64,000 nt of DNA, taken from positions 2,480,001 through 2,544,000 of the forward strand of contig NZ_VWWO01000001.1 of NCBI RefSeq assembly GCF_011752935.1, read 5' to 3'. The notes below the pieces were generated by a model, which saw only the letters and a list, made by a program, of their open reading frames with translations, was not told where the DNA came from and did no database searches. The stretch comes from Chitinophaga sp. Cy-1792. Lineage in GTDB: Bacteria > Bacteroidota > Bacteroidia > Chitinophagales > Chitinophagaceae. Shown here in pieces: positions 18,547 to 27,472 of the stretch (position 1 is its first letter; the number at the start of each line of letters is the position of its first letter). The translations under genes were made by a program, and so were the position numbers.

Positions 18547-18603
18547 ATTCCAAGCTTTGGAATGAATAGCGCAAATGGAAGTTATAGCGGGCAGATACCT
18601 TTG
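18547..18603 (+). promoter_or_regulatory. Hairpin and promoter -7 box upstream of lipoprotein gene
   Basis: TACCTTTG at 18596-18603 matches the Bacteroidota -7 consensus TAnnTTTG and lies 22 bp before the ATG at 18626. I see no good -33 TTTG at the usual distance. A short inverted repeat ATTCCAA-GCT-TTGGAAT (18547-18563) lies upstream, either an operator or a weak terminator for the amidohydrolase gene. Confidence 0.5.
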
Positions 18604-18625
18604 TTATGCTTAAAAATTTCATTAT

Positions 18626-19099
18626 ATGAAGAATGTAACCACAGCATTACTGCTGGCTGTATGTAGCGTCTTTTTCTTTAGCTGTAGCAAGGACAAAGAC
18701 AACGGACCAAAACAACTGACCCCGGCTGAAACCCTTGCCAGTGTTTCCTGGGAAACCACCAACGCAAAAAATAATAAAGGCGAAAATGTTGCCTTGTCTG
18801 ATGCCAACGTATCTAATTTTGTAGGCTTTGCCTACTTCAAGGCCGATGGTACCTTCACCATGTACAACCTGGATGATTCTCCGAAAATGCATGGGGACTG
18901 GTCTGTACCTGCGGATGGCAAAACACGCACCGTTGTTGCGAAGGATGCGGATGGAAAAGTGCTGTTCACCCGCGTGGTGGATATCACCGTGCTGACCAAA
19001 CAGGAATTTACCTATCGTATCTATCCTGATGCCAGCAACAAAGCAGTGTACTTCGATATTGTACACACACCTACAACACACGCTGAACCTAAGAAGTAA
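18626..19099 (+). CDS. Small lipoprotein, DUF4822-like
   Basis: A 157-residue lipoprotein whose leader MKNVTTALLLAVCSVFFFSC ends at lipobox Cys 20, followed by SKDKDNG. The mature part of about 130 residues is predicted beta-rich and lipocalin-like (FVGFAYFKADGTFTMYNLDD, MHGDWSVPADGKTRTVVAKD, EFTYRIYPD). This resembles DUF4822, a family of unknown function; I am moderately sure of that name. It stands alone, with its own promoter box, between the amidohydrolase and AraC genes. Confidence 0.75.
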   Translation: MKNVTTALLLAVCSVFFFSCSKDKDNGPKQLTPAETLASVSWETTNAKNNKGENVALSDANVSNFVGFAYFKADGTFTMYNLDDSPKMHGDWSVPADGKTRTVVAKDADGKVLFTRVVDITVLTKQEFTYRIYPDASNKAVYFDIVHTPTTHAEPKK

Positions 19100-19217
19100 A
19101 AAATTAATTGCTTGTGAGAAAATGGGTTGGCTTTGATTATTATCATTGTCAATCCATTTTTATTTGTGATAAATTTTCCTATTTTAGATAATAGAACTCC
19201 CAACTTAATTTGTTGCT

Positions 19218-20075
19218 ATGAAGCGTTTTGATGATACCGGATACATTCCCGTGCTGGGGTTACATGAATTCAGGAAAGGCCAGCTGGCCGGCAGTCCTGA
19301 GTTCCTCTTCAACGAATTACATGGCGAACGGCATATCGACAGGCCGCATAAGCATGATTTTTTTATCATCAACCTCTTCGAAACAGCTAAAGGCATACAT
19401 AGTATCGACTTCCACGATTACCCCATCGGCAACAAACAGGTGCATGTACTGTTTCCCGGCCAGGTACATACCTGGAGCATCAAACCCAAAACAACCGGCT
19501 ATCAGCTGATGATACAGCAAAGTTTCTTCGAACGCTTTGCACCATTCTTCCGGTTCTCGTTCTCGAATTATATGAACCATCCGGTGATCTCATTGAGCAA
19601 TGAATGTTTTAAATTGCTGAAGTATGAATTTGATGCGATCAGAGCTGAACTGAATTCAGCCAGTCCCGTACAGGAAATAATCAGCGCCAGAGCAGCCGTG
19701 ATAGCGGCTATCATCAGTAAGGAAGCGGAACATGTTTTTACAGACCTGAAAGTATTTCAATCTAACCCGCGACTGGCAAATTTCAAACTGCTGATTGATA
19801 AATGCTACAAGCAGGAAAAAGGGGTGGGCTTCTATGCTGCCAAATTACATATCTCTGCCAACTACCTGAATATCCTCTGTAAGAACAATCTCCACGTATC
19901 CGCCACTACACTGATACAACAACGCGTACTGCTGGAAGCCAAACGTTTGCTGCAAACTACTGATCTCTCTATAAAAGAAATTGCTTTCGAACTCGGATTT
20001 GTAGATCATGCCTATTTCTCTAATTTCTTTAAAGCACAGGCTGGTATTACACCTACACAGTTCAGAGAAGGGTGA
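19218..20075 (+). CDS. AraC family transcriptional regulator
   Basis: This 285-residue protein has an N-terminal cupin-like domain (HIDRPHKHDFFIINLFETA, NKQVHVLFPGQVHTWSIKPK) and a C-terminal double helix-turn-helix at about 185-285, with FYAAKLHISANYLNILCKNN and IKEIAFELGFVDHAYFSNFF, ending AGITPTQFREG. The cupin presumably senses a small molecule. It could control the neighbouring lipoprotein, the amidohydrolases or the large protease; no target is shown by the sequence. Confidence 0.92.
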   Translation: MKRFDDTGYIPVLGLHEFRKGQLAGSPEFLFNELHGERHIDRPHKHDFFIINLFETAKGIHSIDFHDYPIGNKQVHVLFPGQVHTWSIKPKTTGYQLMIQQSFFERFAPFFRFSFSNYMNHPVISLSNECFKLLKYEFDAIRAELNSASPVQEIISARAAVIAAIISKEAEHVFTDLKVFQSNPRLANFKLLIDKCYKQEKGVGFYAAKLHISANYLNILCKNNLHVSATTLIQQRVLLEAKRLLQTTDLSIKEIAFELGFVDHAYFSNFFKAQAGITPTQFREG

Positions 20076-20384
20076 ATGATGCGGATATAACACAGCCGTA
20101 TACATCCTACCGTACTATTGTCCCCAAATTGCGTAATTCTACTTTTTAGTGACTACTGTGGCTTGTTTGAAGTCTTTTTTCGGGCATGATATCCGGTAAA
20201 ATGGCTGTCAGCACAGCCGTTGCCGGATGAAATATTTTTGGAGATTATTTAAGATTCCTAACTTAGTAGTGTCGATACCCCAATTGGTTAGTGTAGCAAT
20301 AGCATAAACAATTTAATTATACCCCAAATTTTAACACAGGCCCTGCCATGGGTCCTACTTTTTATTACCCCAAAAATTTCAATC
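20076..20384. other. Intergenic region before the metalloprotease
   Basis: No open frame or RNA gene is convincing here. The stretch has several ACCCCAAA/TACCCCAAA copies (for example around 20276, 20321 and 20367), perhaps a binding motif for control of the large downstream gene. No exact TAnnTTTG box was found. Confidence 0.3.
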
Positions 20385-23300
20385 ATGGCTAAGTTAACAC
20401 AGACATTCAATGAGCAATTGAGAGGTGGCGTCGTCATCTCTGCCGGCAGCCCTGCCACTTCCTTACTCTTATTCACGGAAGGTACTGGTTTATTTACGCA
20501 AGACCTGCATACTGGTACTGTCAAAGCAATTGGTAAAGGTTATCAGGAAGTCGGTGGCATCACCGCTACCGCTGATGGTGCACGGATATTCGTGGCAGAC
20601 ACGGACACTGTTCATCATACCTTTATCATCTATGAATGCAGCCTGGCTGCAGCAGATCAATCTGCTGCGAAACCTGTACTGAAAGGCCACGGGCAGCCGA
20701 TGCAGCTGGCCCTTCATGGCAGAATTTTATATTATGTAGATCAGCTTGCCAGGGATTTTGTGGCATATGATCTTACTGCGAAAACATCAACGGTTATATC
20801 AACCGGATTCCAGGTGCCAGTGGGTTTGGTGGTGGATGATGCCGGCAAGAATGCCTATGTTTCAGATAGTAAATTAGGACAGATCATCGTGTTTAGCCTG
20901 GCTACGAAAATGAGGAAGGTACTGGCTTCCGGCCTGAGCGCCCCGCTGTACCTTTCCTGGTCAGATAAAACACAGGAGCAGCTGCTGTTTACAGAACGTA
21001 GTCTGATAGGCTATGTCAGCACGGTGAACATTCATACCGGTACCAAACTGGTGATCCTTTCCAGCACAGCAGGTGGTAGGCCTGTTGCGGCATGGAGTTT
21101 GAAAAACCTGCTGGTAGTGGCTGATATTAAGCGACTGTTATGGTACGACCTGCTGAACAGGGCGCCGCTATTGCCTGTTACGCTCACCATGGACAATACA
21201 AAACCTTTCATCGGTACCTTCCAGCGTGTACAGATAGATTTCGGTACATCAGGATTGACGCTGGACACGGTGAATGTAAAGGTCTCCGATGAAGTAGCTG
21301 GTGGCACTATCTCTTTTTCTAAAGATGATTTGTCCAAACCGAATGAAATCATGCTGCTGGTGGGTTACAAGCCGGGCATATATAAAATTTCCATTACCGA
21401 CAAAGTAAGTAATAGCCTGGTAGGTGAAACCTCCTATGAGATTACCGATACCTGGACTTTGACAGATAAGAGTCCCGGCCATCATATGACGGGAGAGTTA
21501 ATTGATTTTGTTACCGGATATACCTGGGGCGGCGGCCCTGCATCGCCGCAAAACGTAGATGTGATCCCGCAATCAGGCACCCGCTCTATTTGCATCCTCA
21601 CTGTAGACACCAGCTCCGCGCAATATCCTACCGGTGCTGCATTTACCACTATTACCAATAACTGGCGCAATGGCGCTGTAGGTACCGCTCCTGACCCTGA
21701 TGGAAAGGTACGCAGTGCAAAAGCCTACTACGAAGAAGTGTCGCATAATGCTTTCACACTGGGCCTTGCAGGTAACCAGGTACTGAGCATTCACCTGAGC
21801 AGCAGCTGGACGGATAACTTCAGCATGATGCCTTCACCATGGCCTAACAACTCCTTTACTCCGAAGGATAACGTGGCGTTTGCACAGGCCTGCATATCTG
21901 CTGCAGCAGCGCTGACAGATGGCGGCGGCCATGCATTGGTAGACTTCAGAAATGTACAGACACTCATCATGGTCATTCGTTCTGAAGGAGCCAATTCAGC
22001 AGATAACTTCTTCTGGCCACAGGCATGGGGAGGCTCCTTCTCTGTACCTGGCGGCAGCGCAAACATGCGCGTACTGGGTATGCCGGACGACTGGAACCCT
22101 ACCCGCGATACCCGCACCATTTATGAAACATTATCGCATGAACTGGGACACAACCTGGGCTACCCCGATCTTTATACCAATGCCAATGATCTGTATAGCC
22201 CGTCCATACAGGCAAAAGATATCACCAACTTCGACCTGATGAGCCGGGAAGGTGAGCTGCCACATATGTCTGTGGGACAGAAGATGGAAACAGGCTGGGT
22301 AAGGCCGGAATGGGTGCGTTCCTTCGATTTCTCACGTTCTACGGTACCGCTGGACCAAACCATTGTATTACAGGCCAGCGAGCTCGGAACACCGCCGGCA
22401 GGACAGTTTACTGCGGTGGAAATTCGTATAGCCGATGGCTGGAATTATTACTTCGAATACCGCCAGGGACAGGTGAGCCAGATCGGCGATCAGCAGCTGG
22501 CCAACACCGCACCCAATGACGCGAATAATGCCGTCGTGCTCGGTACGGATATGATCTCCCAATCATTTACCTATCCCATCGCCAGGCCGCAGATCATGCG
22601 CCTGTCGAAAGATGCAGAAGGCGAGAATTCTTTCTTCACCGTAGGGCAGGACTACAAAGAGACAGATACTTCCAGCATGGCCATTGCTGATTTCAGGATG
22701 AGCGTAGTGTCCATGACCGGCAATACCGCAACGATCAGGATACAATACGGCACCAATGGCCGCCCGGATCTGTATATCCGCCCATGGCCCGGCGGCGACA
22801 ACTGGCAGAGCCCTGATATTGAAGTACGCAACGCCCGTTCCATGGCAGATCCGTCGCATTGGACGAACGTACCCTGGGTGGGCCATCTAAATACCATCAT
22901 CGCCCGCTACCGCAACCGTGGCCCCGTTACCTGCAGAAATGTAAAAGTGGATTTTTACGTGAAAGACTATACGGTAGGTGGGGCGCCTGAAATCTACCTG
23001 GGTAGCGATGTACATGATGTGCCACCGGAAACATCGTCTCCATTTGTGGAATTCTCTTTCGACTGGATCCCGCCGAATGATGGTCACAAATGTATTATCG
23101 TGAGAACCCCGCTGTACATCGATACTTCCGTGAATCCGAATATCGTGGAAGTTACAGACAGCAATAACAGTGCGCAGTCGAACTATACCCGGTATATTTC
23201 TGCTTCTTCTTCTCCTGCAAAAAGAGAGATTACAGCCATTTCCCTGCATAATCCGTTTAAGCAAAAAGCAGATATCTACGTAGTACCACAGATACGTGGT

Positions 23301-23840
23301 GTATTCTCCAAATACTACCGTTTATACCTGGAAACAATGTCGCTGAAGCTTAACCCCGGTGAAACCAGGAAGGTGCAGCTGATGGTAGAGTCGATGTTTG
23401 GTGATCCGCGCTTCGCGGATGTCTGGAAACAGTATGGCGAGCGCTTTGTATCTACGGATACCCGTATCGGGTTGATTGGTTATGGTATTCCGCCGGAAGC
23501 GCCTGCACATCCGGTATTGCTGGGAGGTGCGCAGATCAATGTTGGCTCCGGCCGTGCTACTAAATTTGACCAGTTCGAATTGGTGAAACAGGAAGATATG
23601 TTACGCGGGCATGTTGTCGCAAAAGATGGCAGCGCAGTCGTTCCCGGAATAGTGCTGCTTTCTTTTTATGCAGATAAAAATGAAACGCAGACGATCAATC
23701 TTCCACTCAATAACGGTGGATTTACCGTTCCTCGCATAAGCACTATCATGAAGCGTTACAGGGCCAACAGGGTAACCGCACATTACCCGGGCTGGACAGG
23801 TTTCGGCAGCTGTGATGCGCCGAATGATATAACGATGTAA
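20385..23840 (+). CDS. Large M6-like zinc metalloprotease with N-terminal beta-propeller
   Basis: This 1151-residue protein has three visible parts. Residues about 10-260 look like NHL/SMP-30-type propeller blades (AIGKGYQEVGGITATADGAR, VPVGLVVDDAGKNAYVSDSK). A middle part, about 300-800, holds the zinc motif HELGHNLGYPDLY at about 585, followed by ITNFDLMSREGELPHMSVGQ and KMETGWV, as in M6 immune-inhibitor-A-like peptidases. The C-terminal third has beta-sandwich repeats (LNTIIARYRNRGPVTCRNVK). No signal peptide is visible, which is odd for such a protease. It is followed at once by a two-way terminator, so it is monocistronic. Natural substrates are unknown. Confidence 0.8.
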   Translation: MAKLTQTFNEQLRGGVVISAGSPATSLLLFTEGTGLFTQDLHTGTVKAIGKGYQEVGGITATADGARIFVADTDTVHHTFIIYECSLAAADQSAAKPVLKGHGQPMQLALHGRILYYVDQLARDFVAYDLTAKTSTVISTGFQVPVGLVVDDAGKNAYVSDSKLGQIIVFSLATKMRKVLASGLSAPLYLSWSDKTQEQLLFTERSLIGYVSTVNIHTGTKLVILSSTAGGRPVAAWSLKNLLVVADIKRLLWYDLLNRAPLLPVTLTMDNTKPFIGTFQRVQIDFGTSGLTLDTVNVKVSDEVAGGTISFSKDDLSKPNEIMLLVGYKPGIYKISITDKVSNSLVGETSYEITDTWTLTDKSPGHHMTGELIDFVTGYTWGGGPASPQNVDVIPQSGTRSICILTVDTSSAQYPTGAAFTTITNNWRNGAVGTAPDPDGKVRSAKAYYEEVSHNAFTLGLAGNQVLSIHLSSSWTDNFSMMPSPWPNNSFTPKDNVAFAQACISAAAALTDGGGHALVDFRNVQTLIMVIRSEGANSADNFFWPQAWGGSFSVPGGSANMRVLGMPDDWNPTRDTRTIYETLSHELGHNLGYPDLYTNANDLYSPSIQAKDITNFDLMSREGELPHMSVGQKMETGWVRPEWVRSFDFSRSTVPLDQTIVLQASELGTPPAGQFTAVEIRIADGWNYYFEYRQGQVSQIGDQQLANTAPNDANNAVVLGTDMISQSFTYPIARPQIMRLSKDAEGENSFFTVGQDYKETDTSSMAIADFRMSVVSMTGNTATIRIQYGTNGRPDLYIRPWPGGDNWQSPDIEVRNARSMADPSHWTNVPWVGHLNTIIARYRNRGPVTCRNVKVDFYVKDYTVGGAPEIYLGSDVHDVPPETSSPFVEFSFDWIPPNDGHKCIIVRTPLYIDTSVNPNIVEVTDSNNSAQSNYTRYISASSSPAKREITAISLHNPFKQKADIYVVPQIRGVFSKYYRLYLETMSLKLNPGETRKVQLMVESMFGDPRFADVWKQYGERFVSTDTRIGLIGYGIPPEAPAHPVLLGGAQINVGSGRATKFDQFELVKQEDMLRGHVVAKDGSAVVPGIVLLSFYADKNETQTINLPLNNGGFTVPRISTIMKRYRANRVTAHYPGWTGFGSCDAPNDITM

Positions 23841-23851
23841 TGATTAAACGA

Positions 23852-23885
23852 AGATGCCCGAAGCAAAAGACTGCTTCGGGCATCT
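23852..23885. terminator. Bidirectional terminator between protease and GH16 genes
   Basis: A 14-bp perfect stem AGATGCCCGAAGCA (23852-23865) with TGCTTCGGGCATCT (23872-23885) and a 6-base loop. It lies between two convergent genes and serves both. Confidence 0.85.
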
Positions 23886-23903
23886 CTATAAACTATATAA
23901 AAA

Positions 23904-25268
23904 TTATTTTGGCTGATATACCCGCACATAATCATATACCACACTATCAGGATAGGAACCTAATGAAGGTGTGCCGCCAAAGCCCGTGAGCTCTGTACTC
24001 AAAATTATATATTCCGTGCGTTTAGAAAGGCCAAACGTGGTTTCCCATGTTTTGTAGCCATCGATATAGAATTTGTAGGAAGAATCTGTCCACAGTAAAC
24101 CGAAGGTATGATAACCGGTATCGATAGATGAAACTGGTACCTGAACCCCTGACGACTGATGTGCAGTACCATAACCGTTGATATGAATGGTCTGCCAGAT
24201 CTGTTTAGGTGTGAGGCGGTGGTATTCGAAGATATCCACTTCTGCTCCGTTAACAGCGGGGTTGTTGTACGGCGTATTGCCCATGGTAGGCGATTGCAGC
24301 CAGAACGCCACATGTGGCCCGATGTACTGGTTCATTTTAGCCCGGCACTCATAGTAACCGTACTGGGAGCTGAAGCGGCCGTCTGTAGATACCTGCCCGA
24401 CATAATAGGTGCTACCTTCCTGCGTTACACGGATAACCATATGGCCATTGCCGTCTATGGCAACGGTTCTGGCGCCATCAACAGTAGCGTAGTTTCTCAC
24501 CGTGCCGTTGGCGCGGTAGCTCCATTTGCTGGTATCCATGGTGGTGCCATTGAATTCATCATTCCATACGAGGTTATAGTTGGCCAGAATGCGCTGCACG
24601 TCAGTGGAGTCGCTGGCTGTTTGTACGATAGACAATGCCGGCGCGTAGGTGCTGCCTGCTTCCCTGGAAGAGAAGGACATGTCGCCGGTAGCATCGAAGG
24701 CACCGTTGTTGATCAGCAGCAGTGATACTTTGCGGTCGGTGCCGGAGAGTTTACTGTTTACCAGGCTGGTGACATCCATAGAATACCAGCCCACCCCGCT
24801 TACGGTGAGTTTACCAAGAAGGGTAGTGTCCATGGGAGCGTTGTTCCAGTTGATGGTACCTTCCGCCCAGGAGGTTGTCGTAGTGGCGTACACGTTAATT
24901 GTGCGGGAAGGGGAGGTATTTACGCTGCTGGCATAGAGTTTCAGCGTGGCGCTGCTGATAGCAGATCCGGTAACCCCCGAAAGATCGAATTTTACGTAGG
25001 CTTTACGGCTATAGGAAGTGGCGTCCGACTTCACAACCAGCCCGGTAGCCGTGCCATAGTTGGTAGTAGCGTAGGTGCCGTTTCTCACATACGCGTCTTC
25101 TGTTGCAGGATAATTCACCGCTATGCCTGTAGAGGAATCGGTGGTGACGCCGGTTGCCAGCTTACCGTTGATGGGTTGAAGGCCGCTATTTTTTTTCTCA
25201 CAGCCTGAAAACGCCAGTGCTGCCGTAACGGCAACAGCGGAAAACAATAAGATTTTCATTTTTTTCAC
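23904..25268 (-). CDS. GH16 glycoside hydrolase lipoprotein with N-terminal DNRLRE/CBM96-like domain
   Basis: This 454-residue lipoprotein has lipobox Cys in LAFSGCEKK. Residues about 50-210 form a DNRLRE/CBM96-type beta-domain (EDAYVRNGTYATTNYG, SYSRKAYVKFDLSG, TTTSWAEGTINWNNAPMDTT). Residues about 225-454 form the GH16 jelly roll (YNLVWNDEFNGTTMDTSKW) with catalytic motif EVDIFEYH near residue 343, where the two Glu are nucleophile and acid/base. The family cuts beta-1,3/1,4-glucans or galactans. The lipid anchor suggests surface action as the endo-enzyme of the polysaccharide locus. The DNRLRE domain is very like the C-terminal one of the beta-helix protein at 27473. Confidence 0.93.
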   Translation of the reverse strand: MKKMKILLFSAVAVTAALAFSGCEKKNSGLQPINGKLATGVTTDSSTGIAVNYPATEDAYVRNGTYATTNYGTATGLVVKSDATSYSRKAYVKFDLSGVTGSAISSATLKLYASSVNTSPSRTINVYATTTTSWAEGTINWNNAPMDTTLLGKLTVSGVGWYSMDVTSLVNSKLSGTDRKVSLLLINNGAFDATGDMSFSSREAGSTYAPALSIVQTASDSTDVQRILANYNLVWNDEFNGTTMDTSKWSYRANGTVRNYATVDGARTVAIDGNGHMVIRVTQEGSTYYVGQVSTDGRFSSQYGYYECRAKMNQYIGPHVAFWLQSPTMGNTPYNNPAVNGAEVDIFEYHRLTPKQIWQTIHINGYGTAHQSSGVQVPVSSIDTGYHTFGLLWTDSSYKFYIDGYKTWETTFGLSKRTEYIILSTELTGFGGTPSLGSYPDSVVYDYVRVYQPK

Positions 25269-25298
25269 AACGTTTAGGTTTTAGTGGATTCAGAGATA

Positions 25299-27371
25299 TT
25301 ATTTGGTGGAAGAATGATTGATTGTTGCCGGGGTATTCAGTATCCATGTGCAGCCATCTTCCAGGGTGGCGCCGTTGCCGGCAGCTTTCACCAGTAGGGT
25401 ATTCTTTCCTGCCTGCAATGCTACCTGCGGCCAGATAACGCGTCCAATGGAATCCCGGGATACGGTGCCGATATTTTTTCCATTTACATATAATGTGGCT
25501 TTAGTAAGATTCGTATATGCTTTAACGGTAGTGCTGGCCATTGTGCGTTCGTTGGCACGTTTTTCTGCCAGGTATAACATTGGTTCCTTCGACCAGTTCG
25601 CTTTATAAAAATAGAACGCATCTTTCTTTATTTTATGATCGTAGGTAACAAGGCCTTTATCGTTGAGTCCATCCACATTGCCTTCTGTTCTGATGGCGGA
25701 GCTGAAGTCGGCCAGTGCCCACACGAATTTTCCCCATACAAAAGGTCTTGCATTGAGCGCAGCCCAGTTGGCTTCATGGTAGGCGGTCTGCCATTCTTCC
25801 GGATGGAAATTGCCATCGGCGGAAGGGGCTTTCATCGTTTCCTGGTGCTGCAATATATTGGCGCCGGCGCCGTATTCGCTGACAGCTATCGGCTTTGTTG
25901 GAAACTGGCGGTGCATATCATCTGCCCAGGTGCCAATATCGCTGAAAGAACCACCATACCAGCCATAGTATTTGTTCCAGGCGATAACATCACTCACGGT
26001 ATTGAAATAGTCGGTATCGAGGAAGGTGGCGCAGGTAATGATCCTGGAAGGATCTTCTTTTTTGGCGAGTGCCTGTAAATCTGTTAAGAACGGTCGTGGG
26101 TCGTCGTAATTCAGCTTTAGCTCATTGAAAAGCCCCCAGAACAGGATAGAAGGGTGATTGTACTGCTGACGGATCATTTCTGTCAGCAGCTGGCGTGCAT
26201 GTGCTTTCAGCGCCGGTGAGTTGATGAAACCGGTGCCGGTATAACCTCCAGGGCCTACCAGCGGAATTTCCGTCCATACAATAATACCGCTGGTATCTGC
26301 CAGCTGGTAAAAATAATTTCCATGCGGATAATGTGTGAGGCGCATGGCGTTGGCGCCGGATTCCATGATCAGGGCCATTTCCCCTTTATGGTCCGATGGC
26401 AGTAAGGCGGAGCCCCGGTCTTTTACATCTTCATGCATGCCGAATCCATGGAGGTCGAGGTGTTTTCCATTAAGTATAAATCCTGTGCTGGCATCTACTT
26501 TAAAGGTACGCAGTCCCAGTGGTTGCACCATTTCATCTGCCAGCTGATCATCCTGGTATAACTGCACACTTACCTGGTACAGATAAGGATCTTGCCTGCC
26601 GTTCCAAAGGTGCGGATTGTCTATTTTAAATTGTTGTTGTACCGCTGAATCTCCATTGTTGATCAGGGTTTGCATGCTGGCCACTGTTTTGTTGGCTGCA
26701 TCTCTGATAACAGTGCGGGCTTCCAGCTTGTGTCCACTGAGCGGGAGCGATAATTTCGTTTGTACATCCACGGTAGCTTGTGTAGTGGAAACAGTTGCAG
26801 GGGTAATGTATACACCAGGAGAAGCATAGTCCAGCGGCGTGATGCAGTTTTTATTGGTAACGATCAGCCATACGGAGCGGTGCAGGCCTCCAAATACGTT
26901 GAAGTCGCCGGATAAGGGCAATACCTCCATGCTGGGGGCATTGCTCACCTGTACCGTTAAGGCGTTGTCGGAGCCGGGGATCAGGTAGGAAGTAATTTCA
27001 GTACAGAAGGCCGTATAGCCGCCTTTATGTTCGGTAACGAATTTATTGTTGACAAGTACATCAGCTACTGAGTTGGCGCCTTCAAAATAGAGGAATACTC
27101 TTTTGTCTTTCCAGGCGGGATTATAAGCCAGACTGCGGTTATAGATGCCCGCACCACGATAGTATTGCAGCTGTCCGCTGAACACATCTGTGGCATTCCA
27201 GGTATGCGGCAGCGTTACCTGCTGCAGCACCGGTTTTTTCCGGCAATCGTAGGAAAAATGAAAATTCCAGCCCGCATCCAGATTCTCGTAGGAACGTATT
27301 GTGCCGGCAAAGGCATTACTGATGAATGTAGTTAAACAAGCGATGAGCGCGATAAACGATTTCCTTTTCAT
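25299..27371 (-). CDS. GH2 family glycoside hydrolase (beta-galactosidase-like)
   Basis: An exported enzyme of about 690 residues; start set at 27371 (MKRKSFIALIACLTTFISNA), where the signal peptide begins. Domain order is the GH2 sugar-binding domain (NLDAGWNFHFSYDCRKKP), an immunoglobulin-like domain, then the TIM barrel with ILFWGLFNELKLNY (acid/base Glu near 418) and KPIAVSEYGAGANI (nucleophile Glu near 499). A C-terminal beta-domain follows (TVKAYTNLTKATLYVNGKNI). GH2 covers beta-galactosidases, glucuronidases and mannosidases, and the exact activity cannot be read here. It is 30 bp from GH16 and belongs to the same leftward operon, acting on oligosaccharides in the periplasm. Confidence 0.92.
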   Translation of the reverse strand: MKRKSFIALIACLTTFISNAFAGTIRSYENLDAGWNFHFSYDCRKKPVLQQVTLPHTWNATDVFSGQLQYYRGAGIYNRSLAYNPAWKDKRVFLYFEGANSVADVLVNNKFVTEHKGGYTAFCTEITSYLIPGSDNALTVQVSNAPSMEVLPLSGDFNVFGGLHRSVWLIVTNKNCITPLDYASPGVYITPATVSTTQATVDVQTKLSLPLSGHKLEARTVIRDAANKTVASMQTLINNGDSAVQQQFKIDNPHLWNGRQDPYLYQVSVQLYQDDQLADEMVQPLGLRTFKVDASTGFILNGKHLDLHGFGMHEDVKDRGSALLPSDHKGEMALIMESGANAMRLTHYPHGNYFYQLADTSGIIVWTEIPLVGPGGYTGTGFINSPALKAHARQLLTEMIRQQYNHPSILFWGLFNELKLNYDDPRPFLTDLQALAKKEDPSRIITCATFLDTDYFNTVSDVIAWNKYYGWYGGSFSDIGTWADDMHRQFPTKPIAVSEYGAGANILQHQETMKAPSADGNFHPEEWQTAYHEANWAALNARPFVWGKFVWALADFSSAIRTEGNVDGLNDKGLVTYDHKIKKDAFYFYKANWSKEPMLYLAEKRANERTMASTTVKAYTNLTKATLYVNGKNIGTVSRDSIGRVIWPQVALQAGKNTLLVKAAGNGATLEDGCTWILNTPATINHSSTK

Positions 27372-27472
27372 TGTATTTTGCAGAGCTGAATATATCCTGA
27401 TCTGGTGTCTGGATGTGGTGGAAATGTCTGCCCGCACTAGCTACGGGCAGACATCTGAAAAAATCTTCTTTA

